From NCBI RefSeq assembly GCF_000195635.1, contig NZ_GL882633.1, positions 62,001 through 126,000 of the forward strand: a stretch of 64,000 nucleotides of DNA, in the 5' to 3' direction. Positions 28,301-36,400 of this stretch are shown piece after piece. How positions within the stretch are numbered: the stretch's first letter is position 1; every line of letters begins with the position of its first letter. The notes under the pieces are model-generated. The model saw nothing but the letters and a program-made list of their open reading frames with translations. It had not been told where the DNA came from and did not search any database. Source of the stretch: Bacteroides fluxus YIT 12057 (GTDB taxonomy: Bacteria; Bacteroidota; Bacteroidia; Bacteroidales; Bacteroidaceae). The translations under genes and the position numbers were made by a program.

Positions 28301-28667
28301 CACGGCGCTTTACAGTACCATAACCAATAACCACTACTTCATCCAATGCCTGTGCATCTTCTTTCAAAATTACATTGACAACAGGTTGTTGTTCCACAGG
28401 AACTTCCTGTGTAACATATCCTATATAAGAGAACACAAGGGTAGATTTTCCCTCAGGCACCGATAGTGAATACTTACCGTCCAAGTCTGTAATTGCACCA
28501 ACGGAAGTATTCCCCTTTACAACCACATTCACACCAATCAAAGGTTCTTGCTTGTTGTCAGTCACCGTTCCGGTAATAGTCTTGTTCTGTGCAAAGGCAC
28601 ATTGCACCACCAGCATGGCAAGAACAAAACATAAACTTCTGACATTGAAATTCAAAATGCTTTTCAT
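25377..28667 (-). CDS. SusC/RagA family TonB-dependent outer-membrane transporter
   Basis: A 1096-aa transporter. Signal peptide (ends CAFAQ), CarboxypepD_reg-like domain (ITGTVTDNKQEPLIGVNVVVKG), TonB-box region (LDEVVVIGYGTVKRRDLTGAI), plug domain (DGFPVGNISDIPASEIESID, DASSTAIYGARGANGVILV) and a 22-strand barrel ending in SFTLGANITF. ATG 28667 is chosen because the signal peptide begins there; the frame extends to 28700. With the SusD at 23212 it imports oligosaccharides using TonB energy. Confidence 0.95.
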   Translation of the reverse strand: MKSILNFNVRSLCFVLAMLVVQCAFAQNKTITGTVTDNKQEPLIGVNVVVKGNTSVGAITDLDGKYSLSVPEGKSTLVFSYIGYVTQEVPVEQQPVVNVILKEDAQALDEVVVIGYGTVKRRDLTGAIASVKGDEVAANPVSNVAQALQGRLPGVNVVSQDGRPGASVTVRVRGGGSITQSNDPLYVVDGFPVGNISDIPASEIESIDVLKDASSTAIYGARGANGVILVTTKGAKEGKIKVSYDGYVQAKHVSKTLETLSAQEYILHNWSYAASRGTANKDAVEKYFGLGSKYGNHYAEYGNIAAHDYTDDILRTALAHNHNLNISGGTDKTRVVFTLGYINDEGIKINSDYHRMNASFKLKQKITKRLDLDLDVRYTESNLNGNEGVTNGKGSNVSGAYRYRPIDNPLGGVSYSEVASGFSFGVANIDDKHNPVELINDIKNESYSRSLRGSAALSWEIIKGMTARSEISLTRGTSKNSYYENGYTNGDKRATLSRGMSDGVRSVTTVNYLFDLGKHHSFNVLLGNEILTSDSESSSLSGRGYPDTFDYDRTMGMIHTATTTSSMSNSIGVPNRTVSFFGRLNYTLMDRYLFTGTFRSDGSSKFSPDHRWGYFPAGAFAWRVSEEPFMENTKDWLSNLKLRLSYGTSGSDNISSNLWRETWSSQGSGNNHTPINGITGSFYRPDGLLANNKLKWETTISRNLGIDFGVFDNRFNGSVEVYWNTTKDLLMAVPVDNTTGYSHQFQNFGKTSNRGVELSLNVDVINKGDFRFSIGAVYNYNRNKLDQLANAEQYLYSSYWASSALVPSMDYMLQEGRAIGLVRGFISEGHYGVNDFDYQDGKYILKKGIPDLTKALTATYMHPFDLPEGQTAFPGAPKFRDVDESGTVDLDDATCLGEVMPRHTGGFQFNFGYKDFDLSANFNWTAGGKVYNVNSMINASGQEFDGIGAQRSAWVADAFKVYNVDASGNLYAVTDPTELSTLNAHAKYHLPYHQSGITSSEWLEDGSYLRLQTLTLGYTIPKKLTSRANIERVRFYLTATNLFTITGYSGIDPEVNSNPTGSTGFTSGLRIFPTLNMDFGAYPRARSFTLGANITF

Positions 28668-28793
28668 ATCACTACATTTGGTTAATAAATAAAGATTCAA
28701 AGTTTCTCAATGCAAGGATTCATGGTCCGACCTCGCACTGCAAAGGAGGGAAATATATTATTTCTTGAGGTGAAAAATATGCTCAAATAAGTG

Positions 28794-28801
28794 CAAAAAT
28801 A
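28794..28801 (-). promoter_or_regulatory. Candidate -7 box for susC operon
   Basis: On the minus strand TATTTTTG matches TAnnTTTG, about 125 bases before the SusC start. No -33 TTTG at the right spacing; an HTCS-activated promoter would not need one. Confidence 0.35.
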
Positions 28802-28931
28802 GATTTACCCCATCCAGAAAGTACTCTACAGGCAATGTGCGATAATTATTCCACTCATTATAAAATATATTTCCCCTCCCTCCGATGCCCTGTTCTTCCC
28901 ATAGGCATGTATAGGATACTACCTTATACAA

Positions 28932-28972
28932 CACAAGATGCCATCTTGTTATATTCAAGACGGCATCTTGTG
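28932..28972 (-). terminator. Nested palindromes between CE7 gene and susC
   Basis: CACAAGATGCC (28932-28942) and its exact complement (28962-28972) form an 11-bp stem; each arm also lies in a smaller palindrome (CAAGATGCCATCTTG and CAAGACGGCATCTTG). It begins 42 bases after the CE7 stop on the minus strand, so it may end or stabilise that transcript. It lacks a strong T-run. The rest of the 28668-29013 gap shows only the -7 box noted separately. Confidence 0.4.
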
Positions 28973-29013
28973 CATACGAACCGTACAGGTTCAAAAAAGG
29001 AAGGATAAAGCTT

Positions 29014-30330
29014 TTACTTGTTCAGATGTCTCAATATCCACGCCAACTGCCCGTATTCCGTATCTCCCGAAGTCCAGTGCTCATTGATAGGAGTAATCAA
29101 GGCCTCTTTAGGACAGTCCAATACATTATAAACGGCATAGCTTGTGGTAGGAGGGCACACGTCATCATTGTATCCCCACGTTATATACGTAGGAACTTTA
29201 ATCTGACGGGCAAAATTCACCACATCATAATAAGCCATGGTTTTCAGCTTGTCCGGAGTATCCATGCCCGGCACGCGGAAGAAATGAGGATAACCGCCTG
29301 CACGTCCCGCCATATAACCTGCCATATCGCTGAGTGCCGGATGGTTGGCAACACAAGCCGTCACACGGGAATCAAGTCCGGTAGTTATCAAGGCCAAAGC
29401 ACCACCTTGGCTGCCACCTTGCACAGCCACGTTCTTTCCATCCCATTCGGGTAACGAAGTAAGCAGGTCGATACTACGGACACATGCCAGATAGACACGC
29501 TTCATATAATAGTTGTCGCGGTTTTCGAGGCTGTTATTCAAATACCCGTTCTCTCTACCGTTAAAAGCATTGGAGATCTCCTTGAATTCTTCGGCAGTCA
29601 TCTCGGGATTCAGCCCATGGATTTCTATCTCAAAACGGATACAGCCCTGTTCGGCATAATATTTATGGCGCAAAGGCTCCTTAATGGTCTTGATTCCGGC
29701 ACCCGGAGGACAAAGGACTACAGGACAAGAACCTTTTTTTGCATTTTTCGGATAGAAAAGATAGCCATAAATAGCTTGCCCACGGCTGTTTACCTGCAGT
29801 TTCACAAGATAACAATCTACCTTATCCGTACAATATTCCTCAGCCAGTTTCTTGGTATATTTCAATGGACACTTGGCCAGTTCGGCCTTGTTGTTGTCCC
29901 AGAATTCCTTAAAGTCGGCAGGCATCTTGGTGTAAGGCTGAATCTTCTCTGGAGAAAACCCTACCTTCACATGATGCTTGTAGGTTTTGCCGTTGACGGT
30001 AGCCGTCATGCGGCAATCCCGGAAACCGGGCTGTTTCATTGTGCCTATCTTGATGGTGGCTTTTCCATCTTTCAAGACCACAGAACCTTTGGAATCGGCC
30101 GGCATCATGTCACCTCCGAGTTCATAATTGACGGTAACCCCGTCCTGCGGAATACCATATTTATAGAATTGGATCTCCACAGTTGCTTTTTCTCCTGTTT
30201 TATAGACCCAATTGGCATGATCGGGTACGGTTACCCAAAGTACATCGCTCCTGTAGGGATAGTTCTCCGCCAAAACAGAAAACGGAAACACCATGGCAAG
30301 CAGCAGCGTAAATAAAAAAATCTTTTTCAT
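29014..30330 (-). CDS. Acetyl esterase, CE7-like (AXE1 family)
   Basis: A 438-aa secreted esterase: signal peptide (ends SVLAE), an N-terminal beta domain (about 20-125) and an AXE1/CE7 hydrolase domain with nucleophile VQGGSQGGAL (Ser near residue 306), acid in WGYNDDVCPP and histidine in INEHWTSG. ATG 30330 is preferred over the TTG at 30336. CE7 enzymes remove acetyl groups from sugars and short oligosaccharides; here acetylated pectin fragments are the likely substrate. It lies 23 bases after the CE12-CE8 gene, so the two form an operon. Confidence 0.87.
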   Translation of the reverse strand: MKKIFLFTLLLAMVFPFSVLAENYPYRSDVLWVTVPDHANWVYKTGEKATVEIQFYKYGIPQDGVTVNYELGGDMMPADSKGSVVLKDGKATIKIGTMKQPGFRDCRMTATVNGKTYKHHVKVGFSPEKIQPYTKMPADFKEFWDNNKAELAKCPLKYTKKLAEEYCTDKVDCYLVKLQVNSRGQAIYGYLFYPKNAKKGSCPVVLCPPGAGIKTIKEPLRHKYYAEQGCIRFEIEIHGLNPEMTAEEFKEISNAFNGRENGYLNNSLENRDNYYMKRVYLACVRSIDLLTSLPEWDGKNVAVQGGSQGGALALITTGLDSRVTACVANHPALSDMAGYMAGRAGGYPHFFRVPGMDTPDKLKTMAYYDVVNFARQIKVPTYITWGYNDDVCPPTTSYAVYNVLDCPKEALITPINEHWTSGDTEYGQLAWILRHLNK

Positions 30331-30353
30331 CGACAATATGTTTAATTAGTATT

Positions 30354-32111
30354 TCATCTCTTTATAGTCAGCAATTCATTCCCGTTCTTCACTGGATTCC
30401 AGCCGTCTTCTCCTGCAAGCACGGTTTCCATTCCATAGCCTTTCAAGTCTTTCAACTGATGAGAGAAAGAAGCACGCGCCTCAGGATCGGCCCCTTCACC
30501 CTGGCTCTGATATTCCGCATAAAAAGCCGTTTTTTCATTGTCCTTGTTGCCCCAGTTGTCCCAACCTGCCGGAAGGATATGTTCCCCCAGGTTACAACGT
30601 ATAAAGACAGCTTGCGCATACGGACGCCAGGGACGGGAAAGATACACATTATTCACTCCGGCATCGGCTGTCAATCGGCAGTCATAAAAAAGATAGCCGT
30701 ATTTCTGCCCCTTGTCGGTTGAGGGAGCGGTTACATAGCCATTTCCCTTACTGTTGATGTGGCAACGATTGAACACCGCCGTGGACCATCCGAAGATGAA
30801 ATCGACTGTCCCCTCTACGTAACAATCCTCGTAATATTGACGGCACCCCTTCCCGTAAGTATAGAGCGTATCCTGAAAGCCGAGGAATCTGCAATTCTTG
30901 AAGTAAACGCGGTCAGCACTGACAAAGCAAGCTACCGCTTGCCCCACCGGACCGGACGTATTTTCAAAAGTAATATTCTCCGCATAGAAATCGGGAGCAT
31001 AAATATAGCAGGAAGAAGAACCGGAGGTACCTTTGTTCTCACCGAAACAATTGGGTTTGTTGGCATAATCGTCATAAGAAAGGACAGCTCCCTCCTGCCC
31101 TATCAACGAAACATTGATCTTACTTTCGGGAATGACAATCTTTTCCTTATATACTCCTTTACGGACCAATATGGTGGTACGGACACTTTTCCGGAAATCC
31201 GGTACGGCATCAATAGCCTCCTGAACGGTAAAGAAGTCACCGCTACCGTCCTGGGCTACCACAAAATCATAGTGGCGTACGTATTTTGCCAGTCCGGGCA
31301 CAACTTCCGCTATCGCACCTACCGTCAGCCCCGCTATTACACGACCACCATATACATTAAGGTGTGTGTTGTCTTCACGGCCCTTAGGCATGGCAGGAAC
31401 TGTGTTGGGAGCCACCCACATAAACAATTCCTTAGATTTATCGGGACCCAGGCCTTCCACCAGATCGTGGGTAATCTTATTCATATCCACAAACGGAACA
31501 TTCAACTCCTTGGCTACATTACGTGGGGAATCCAGATAGGCTCCGTGCGTATCTATCAGCTTCTTGCCTTCTTCCGGTTTCACCGCAGCAGACGGTTCAT
31601 GCTTGGCATCCTTGCGAAAATCATCCTGATTGACGGCAGCTTTCACTGTCTGCGCATCGGCAGCTACCCCGAAATTACGACGGACAATAGAGTTGAACAA
31701 TACCGGAATCCCCCCTTTGGCACGTGTCTCGTTAACGAATTTACGCAGATTCGCATCAAATGTTGTTCCGGGATCCGTATGACGGTCGGCTTTCGGTTTT
31801 TCATCGTTATGACCGAACTGGATAAAGACGTAGTCACCTTTCTTAACCAGAGAAAGTACCTTGTCCCAACGACCCTCATCAATAAAACTTTTGGAACTGC
31901 GACCGTTCATGGCATGATTGTCAACCCGGATATCCTCGGAAAAATAACCGGGAAGCATCTGTCCCCACCCTCTTTCAGGATTCCCTCCGGTCAGGTTCTT
32001 ATCAGCCATTGTAGAGTCTCCGATCATAAAAACAGTAATCACCGGCTTATCTGCTTTGAAAGCCGAAAACAGAAAAAACAAGCCTAAAAGTAAAATCAAT
32101 TTATGTTTCAT
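30354..32111 (-). CDS. CE12 rhamnogalacturonan acetylesterase fused to CE8 pectin methylesterase
   Basis: A 585-aa secreted two-domain enzyme. Residues about 25-270 are an SGNH/GDSL esterase of CE12 type (block I MIGDSTMADK, GHND in block III, DNTHLNVYGG in block V). Residues about 275-580 are a right-handed beta-helix pectin methylesterase: RKGVYKEK, GQAVAC, FQDTLYTY, VDFIFGWST and LSRPW hold the catalytic Asp pair and Arg. One protein therefore removes both acetyl and methyl groups from pectin. Signal peptide present (LFFLFSAFKA). Confidence 0.93.
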   Translation of the reverse strand: MKHKLILLLGLFFLFSAFKADKPVITVFMIGDSTMADKNLTGGNPERGWGQMLPGYFSEDIRVDNHAMNGRSSKSFIDEGRWDKVLSLVKKGDYVFIQFGHNDEKPKADRHTDPGTTFDANLRKFVNETRAKGGIPVLFNSIVRRNFGVAADAQTVKAAVNQDDFRKDAKHEPSAAVKPEEGKKLIDTHGAYLDSPRNVAKELNVPFVDMNKITHDLVEGLGPDKSKELFMWVAPNTVPAMPKGREDNTHLNVYGGRVIAGLTVGAIAEVVPGLAKYVRHYDFVVAQDGSGDFFTVQEAIDAVPDFRKSVRTTILVRKGVYKEKIVIPESKINVSLIGQEGAVLSYDDYANKPNCFGENKGTSGSSSCYIYAPDFYAENITFENTSGPVGQAVACFVSADRVYFKNCRFLGFQDTLYTYGKGCRQYYEDCYVEGTVDFIFGWSTAVFNRCHINSKGNGYVTAPSTDKGQKYGYLFYDCRLTADAGVNNVYLSRPWRPYAQAVFIRCNLGEHILPAGWDNWGNKDNEKTAFYAEYQSQGEGADPEARASFSHQLKDLKGYGMETVLAGEDGWNPVKNGNELLTIKR

Positions 32112-32219
32112 GGTTCCGTATATAAAATATGTTTAAGTTTCAGGCTGCAATATTAGCCAAAAGCCTGCCGTTTTCAGTGTAAAAAAAGGTGCAATCAGTA
32201 GAAAATTTAATTTTAATCG

Positions 32220-32227
32220 TATATTTG
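32220..32227 (+). promoter_or_regulatory. -7 box of kdgF
   Basis: TATATTTG matches the Bacteroides -7 consensus, 31 bases before the kdgF ATG. No -33 box recognised. Confidence 0.5.
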
Positions 32228-32258
32228 CCCTCTTGAAATCAGATAAAAAACAGACCAC

Positions 32259-32600
32259 ATGGAAAAGACAAGAAGCAAAACTTTTATTCTTGAGCAAGAA
32301 AAAGAATGGGAACCGGCAGGCGAAGGAGTCGTACGCCAAATCATGGGTTATGACGGACAGGTTATGCTTGTCAAGGTAAAATTTGAACAAGGTGCCACAG
32401 GTACCCCGCATACCCACTACCATACACAAACCACTTACGTAGCAAGCGGTAAATTCGAATTCACCGTCAACGGCGAAAAACAGATTGTTTCTGCCGGTGA
32501 CGGAGTTTATATCGAACCGGATGCACTGCACGGATGTACTTGTCTGGAAGCAGGAATCCTGATTGACTGCTTCAGCCCGATGAGAGAGAGTTTCTTATAA
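32259..32600 (+). CDS. kdgF: Cupin protein KdgF, unsaturated uronate ring-opening
   Basis: A 113-aa single-domain cupin without signal peptide. Metal ligands HTHYHTQ and a later His in PDALHGC are visible, with the cupin turns VASGKFEFTVNGEKQ and AGDGVYIEPD. Proteins of this type in pectin loci are KdgF, which speeds the opening of 4,5-unsaturated galacturonate to 5-keto-4-deoxyuronate, the substrate of KduI. It is the only plus-strand gene within the minus-strand pectin block; its end overlaps the convergent GH105-CE8 gene by six bases. Confidence 0.88.
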   Translation: MEKTRSKTFILEQEKEWEPAGEGVVRQIMGYDGQVMLVKVKFEQGATGTPHTHYHTQTTYVASGKFEFTVNGEKQIVSAGDGVYIEPDALHGCTCLEAGILIDCFSPMRESFL

Positions 32601-34718
32601 CGGACTCCAGTCACTGCACATGCCGAAGATATATTTCATATCATCGTATTTTGCAGCTTCTTTCTTGGTCAACTGTCTGGCCCAGTTTACACGACCGTCC
32701 ACGGAAGCACCTTCTCCCGTGCTTCCATATTCAGCATAACGAGCGGTTTTCTCATTTCCGGGATTACGCCAGTTATCCCATCCTGCCGGACAGATATGCT
32801 TACCCAATTCGCAATCGATGAATACAGTGGCAGCATAAGGACGCCATGGGCGGCCTAAATAGACTTTATCCACACCGGAAGCTGCCGTCAGTTTACACTT
32901 CTTGAATACATAACCTACTGCGATATGCGCAGGAGTGGAAGCGGCAGTTACGTAAGAATTGGTTTTGCTGTGTATAGTGCAACCCTCAAACAAAGCCGTA
33001 GAAGGACCGAAGATAAAATCCGTAGTGCCTTCTATGTAGCAATTCAAGAAACAGAGGCGGGTATCTGCCACACCTGTATAAACTGTATCCTGGTTACCCA
33101 GAAGACGACAGTTGATGAATACCAGGCGGTCACCTTCCGTATGGAGGGCTACAGCCTGCCCCAGACGGGCAGCATTATTCTCTATCGTCAAGTTCTTAAA
33201 AGTGATTCCGTTTCCCTCCACCTTTACGGTATAAGTACGGAACGTACCCATTTTATTGATATTGGCATGGTCATCGTAGGTAATAACCGTATTCTCCACG
33301 CTTTCGCCAACAAATTCCACGTTCTCGATCCAGGAAGGGACAATCACCTTTTCCTTATAGATGCCATTCTTAACAAACACGGTCACCTTGTAATCCATGA
33401 AGGCACGGATACCTTCCATGGCTTCTGTCAGTGTACGGTAATCACCTGTACCGTCACGTGACACGACAATGTTACGGTTCCATTGCGTCTGTGTAGAGTT
33501 TTTCTTTACCTCCTGAAGGCGTTCCCATTCCAATGATGCCAGGATAAACGGCCCCACAGCCTTCGGGTCATTGCTACGAATGGTTTCATTGATATAGTAA
33601 TCATAGTCGCCCGAACGATAGTTCTTTCCTCCTAATCCGGCCACTGCGCATGCCCGGGTAATGGAAACTACCCCATCCTTATCCACTTCAATGAAATTAT
33701 CAAGAATACCTTTATAGCCTTTGATTGCCACATCTAAATAAGACCTGTCAATATATCCCTTACGTACAGCCTTGAACAGAGTATAGACAAACATGGTAGA
33801 ACAGGAAGATTCGAGATAATTGCCCTTCTCACCGCTCTTGTCCAACACTTGGTACCACAAGCCCGTCTTGGCATCCTGTACACGCTTCACCATAGCTGCC
33901 AGCTGATTAAGAACCATCAACATGGAATCACGTCCGACCTCGTGTTCCGGAATGAAATCGAGGGCATCTACAAATGCCATGGCATACCATCCCATGGCAC
34001 GTCCCCAACTATGTTTTGACTGCCCCGTCACCGGATCGGCCCAGCGCTCCGTACGACTTACGTCGCATGCATGGCGGAACAGGTCCGTTTTCGGATCGTA
34101 TGTATGGCGTGCTGCCATGAGAAACTGGTTGATGACATCCGCATAATCGTTCACCCGGTTGTTACGGAAAGCATATTCCGCATAGAAAGGTGCCCCCATA
34201 TAGATACCGTCCAACCAAACCTGGTTCGGATAAACCTTCTTATGCCAGAAGCCCCCATCGGCATTACGCGGATGGTCATCAAGCTGGCTGCGCATCAGCG
34301 CCAACGCCTTTTTGTACTTTTCATCTTTAGTCTGCTCATAAATGCGGAAGATGAACTTGCCGGAATTGATACGGTCGAGGCTGAACTCCTCGCGTTTGTA
34401 CATTTTGATGGTCCCGTCATTATTTACCATCGTATCGGCATACGCCAAAGCATAATCATAGAATTTCTTGTCTCCGTAACGGTCATATACATCAAGCATG
34501 GATTGAAGTTCCAAGCCATGGCAGTAGTCCCATTTCAATTTGGGTTGGAAGTCCAGCTGCCAGGATTCCGGACAACGAATCATTTCCGATTCTGCCATGC
34601 GCACAGACCAGGGTTGTTCACAACTTACCCGTTGCGCAAACATTCCCAAAGGGAAAGCCAACAACAGACCAGATACAATAAATTTACAAATAGAGTTTTT
34701 TTTCATGAAGTCGTTCAT
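32595..34718 (-). CDS. GH105 unsaturated rhamnogalacturonyl hydrolase fused to CE8 pectin methylesterase
   Basis: A 707-aa secreted enzyme. Residues about 40-390 are an alpha/alpha-barrel GH105 domain (KWDYCHGLELQSML, VWLDGIYMGAPFYAEY with the catalytic Asp, HSWGRAMGWYAMA). Residues about 405-705 are a CE8 beta-helix (KNGIYKEKVIVP, GQAVALH, NQDTVYTG, TDFIFGPST, LGRPW). It would remove the unsaturated uronic acid left by a lyase and demethylate the same oligosaccharide. Signal peptide ends GMFAQ; ATG 34706 is an alternative start. The two CE8 domains of this locus share the same motifs but differ clearly in sequence. Confidence 0.93.
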   Translation of the reverse strand: MNDFMKKNSICKFIVSGLLLAFPLGMFAQRVSCEQPWSVRMAESEMIRCPESWQLDFQPKLKWDYCHGLELQSMLDVYDRYGDKKFYDYALAYADTMVNNDGTIKMYKREEFSLDRINSGKFIFRIYEQTKDEKYKKALALMRSQLDDHPRNADGGFWHKKVYPNQVWLDGIYMGAPFYAEYAFRNNRVNDYADVINQFLMAARHTYDPKTDLFRHACDVSRTERWADPVTGQSKHSWGRAMGWYAMAFVDALDFIPEHEVGRDSMLMVLNQLAAMVKRVQDAKTGLWYQVLDKSGEKGNYLESSCSTMFVYTLFKAVRKGYIDRSYLDVAIKGYKGILDNFIEVDKDGVVSITRACAVAGLGGKNYRSGDYDYYINETIRSNDPKAVGPFILASLEWERLQEVKKNSTQTQWNRNIVVSRDGTGDYRTLTEAMEGIRAFMDYKVTVFVKNGIYKEKVIVPSWIENVEFVGESVENTVITYDDHANINKMGTFRTYTVKVEGNGITFKNLTIENNAARLGQAVALHTEGDRLVFINCRLLGNQDTVYTGVADTRLCFLNCYIEGTTDFIFGPSTALFEGCTIHSKTNSYVTAASTPAHIAVGYVFKKCKLTAASGVDKVYLGRPWRPYAATVFIDCELGKHICPAGWDNWRNPGNEKTARYAEYGSTGEGASVDGRVNWARQLTKKEAAKYDDMKYIFGMCSDWSPL

Positions 34719-34828
34719 TTTTGGGTATTAGACCTACTTTATTTCATGGAACAAAAGTAGCGGTTTGTTTCCAAACAAGTGTGTACTTTTCAACGGAGAG
34801 AGTGTATTTTTTGATTTTCGTGTACGAA

Positions 34829-34865
34829 AACGAACAATTTTGTGCACGCTAACGACCAATTTTGT
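34829..34865. repeat. Direct repeat AACGAMCAATTTTGT, 22-bp period
   Basis: The 15-mer occurs at 34829-34843 and 34851-34865 with one mismatch and a 22-bp period, between the divergent GH105-CE8 and PTS IIC genes. GTGTAC/GTGTAT words also recur at about 34781-34827. Direct repeats two helical turns apart are typical AraC-domain sites, so this is a candidate HTCS operator. The second copy lies 40 bases before the -33 box of the PTS gene. Confidence 0.5.
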
Positions 34866-34904
34866 CTAAAATCGTCCTTTTTACTAAGATTTATGCTTTT
34901 CGAA

Positions 34905-34935
34905 TTTGATTAATAAAGAAAAGGTCTTATTTTTG
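34905..34935 (+). promoter_or_regulatory. Promoter of PTS IIC-kduI operon
   Basis: TTTG (34905-34908), 19-base spacer, TATTTTTG (34928-34935): a full Bacteroides promoter, 63 bases before the ATG at 34999. Confidence 0.7.
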
Positions 34936-34998
34936 ACCCCGGTTTTTAGTTCATACCATTGTAAAACATAATCAATTATCTAATTAAATCACAAGAGA

Positions 34999-36372
34999 AT
35001 GGGACAAATCTTCAGTTACATCATCGCTTTGGGAGCGTCGGTAATGATGCCAATTATTTTTACAATTATTGGCATGTGTATAGGAATGAAATTTAGCAAG
35101 GCACTAAAATCGGGGCTCTTCGTCGGAGTAGGTTTCGTGGGTCTGGGTGTAGTTACAGCCTTGTTAACAACCAACTTCGACAACCCCTTAAAAGCCATAT
35201 CCGACTTGTATCATCTGCAACTGAACGTATTTGACATGGGATGGCCTGCAGCTGCTGCCGTAGCATACAATACAGCCGTAGGTGCACTAATCATACCGGT
35301 ATGTCTGGGAGTCAATCTCCTGATGCTTATCACCAAGACTACCCGGACAGTCAACATCGACTTGTGGAACTACTGGCATTTTGCATTTATCGGAGCCGTG
35401 GCCTACTTTGTCACCGGTGAGAATCTGGCTTGGGGGTACTTTGCCGCCATCATCTGCTATGTCATCACCTTGGTGTGTGCAGACCTCACCGCCGAGAAAT
35501 TTCAGAAATACTACGATTTGAACGGTATTTCCATTCCCCAACCGTTCTGCCAAAGCTTTATGCCTTTCGCCATCATTATCAATAAAGTATTGGACAAGAT
35601 ACCCGGTTTCTCTAAATTGGACATTGATGCCGAAGGAATGAAAAAGAAGTTCGGCGTAATCGGCGAACCGCTGGTGTTGGGTGTCATTGTAGGTATGCTG
35701 ATTGGATGGGCCGCACAACTGGATATCAAGAAGATACTTTTCCTGGGCATTACAATGGGAGCTGTAATGGAACTCATCCCCCGCATCACTTCCCTGTTTA
35801 TCGAAGGATTGAAACCCATTTCCGAGAAGACATCCGAACTGGTGAAATCCAAATTCAATGGCAAGAAAGTACACATCGGAATGAGTCCCGCCTTAGTCAT
35901 CGGACACCCCACTACATTGGTAGCATCAGTCATCCTGATCCCTGTCAGCCTGGCACTGGCGGTGTTCCTCCCCGGTAACCAGTTCCTTCCGTTAGCTTCC
36001 CTGGCAGGAATGTTTTATCTGTTCCCCATGGTATTGCCCTTCACCAAAGGTAATGTACTGAAAACTTTGATAGTAGGCCTTGTCACACTGATCATCGGTT
36101 TATACTTCGTAACTGACATGGCTCCCGACTTTACTTTGGCAGCCAACAATGTATATGCCGAAACTCATGATCCGGCAGCACGCATTCCCGAGGGGTTCTC
36201 CGGAGGTGCGCTCGATTTTGCTTCCTCTTTCTTTGGCTGGACTATATATAGAGGTATCAAACTCTCGTATCTGGGAGGCGCACTGCTGACTTTAGTGGCA
36301 ATCGCACTGATGCTCATCAACCGCCGTGCCATCATCCGCAGTGAAAAAGCAGCAAAAGAGACTAGTATGTAA
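34999..36372 (+). CDS. Galactitol-type PTS permease IIC, orphan
   Basis: A 457-aa integral membrane protein with about eleven hydrophobic segments, recognised as the EIIC-Gat family (MMPIIFTIIGMCIGMKFSKALKSGL, GMSPALVIGHPTTLVASVILIP). In other bacteria it works with EIIA and EIIB to phosphorylate sugar during uptake. No EIIA, EIIB, HPr or EI gene is present here, and Bacteroides generally lack a PTS, so the protein probably acts as a facilitator or secondary transporter. Cotranscribed with kduI (28-base gap), which points to import of a pectin-derived uronate or deoxy-ketouronate. Confidence 0.85.
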   Translation: MGQIFSYIIALGASVMMPIIFTIIGMCIGMKFSKALKSGLFVGVGFVGLGVVTALLTTNFDNPLKAISDLYHLQLNVFDMGWPAAAAVAYNTAVGALIIPVCLGVNLLMLITKTTRTVNIDLWNYWHFAFIGAVAYFVTGENLAWGYFAAIICYVITLVCADLTAEKFQKYYDLNGISIPQPFCQSFMPFAIIINKVLDKIPGFSKLDIDAEGMKKKFGVIGEPLVLGVIVGMLIGWAAQLDIKKILFLGITMGAVMELIPRITSLFIEGLKPISEKTSELVKSKFNGKKVHIGMSPALVIGHPTTLVASVILIPVSLALAVFLPGNQFLPLASLAGMFYLFPMVLPFTKGNVLKTLIVGLVTLIIGLYFVTDMAPDFTLAANNVYAETHDPAARIPEGFSGGALDFASSFFGWTIYRGIKLSYLGGALLTLVAIALMLINRRAIIRSEKAAKETSM

Positions 36373-36400
36373 TATTTATATTTAAAAGTTTATATTAAAA

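Noticed and set aside
23212..28667. Starch utilization (true Sus) locus
   Set aside because: SusC/SusD are generic; all neighbouring enzymes act on pectin and none on alpha-glucans.
28758..28994. 78-codon minus-strand frame before susC
   Set aside because: Covers the palindromes and the -7 box, lacks a ribosome site and resembles no protein; more likely regulatory space.
30759..32087. 442-codon plus-strand frame
   Set aside because: Antisense to the CE12-CE8 gene, whose motifs are unambiguous; no recognisable protein sequence.
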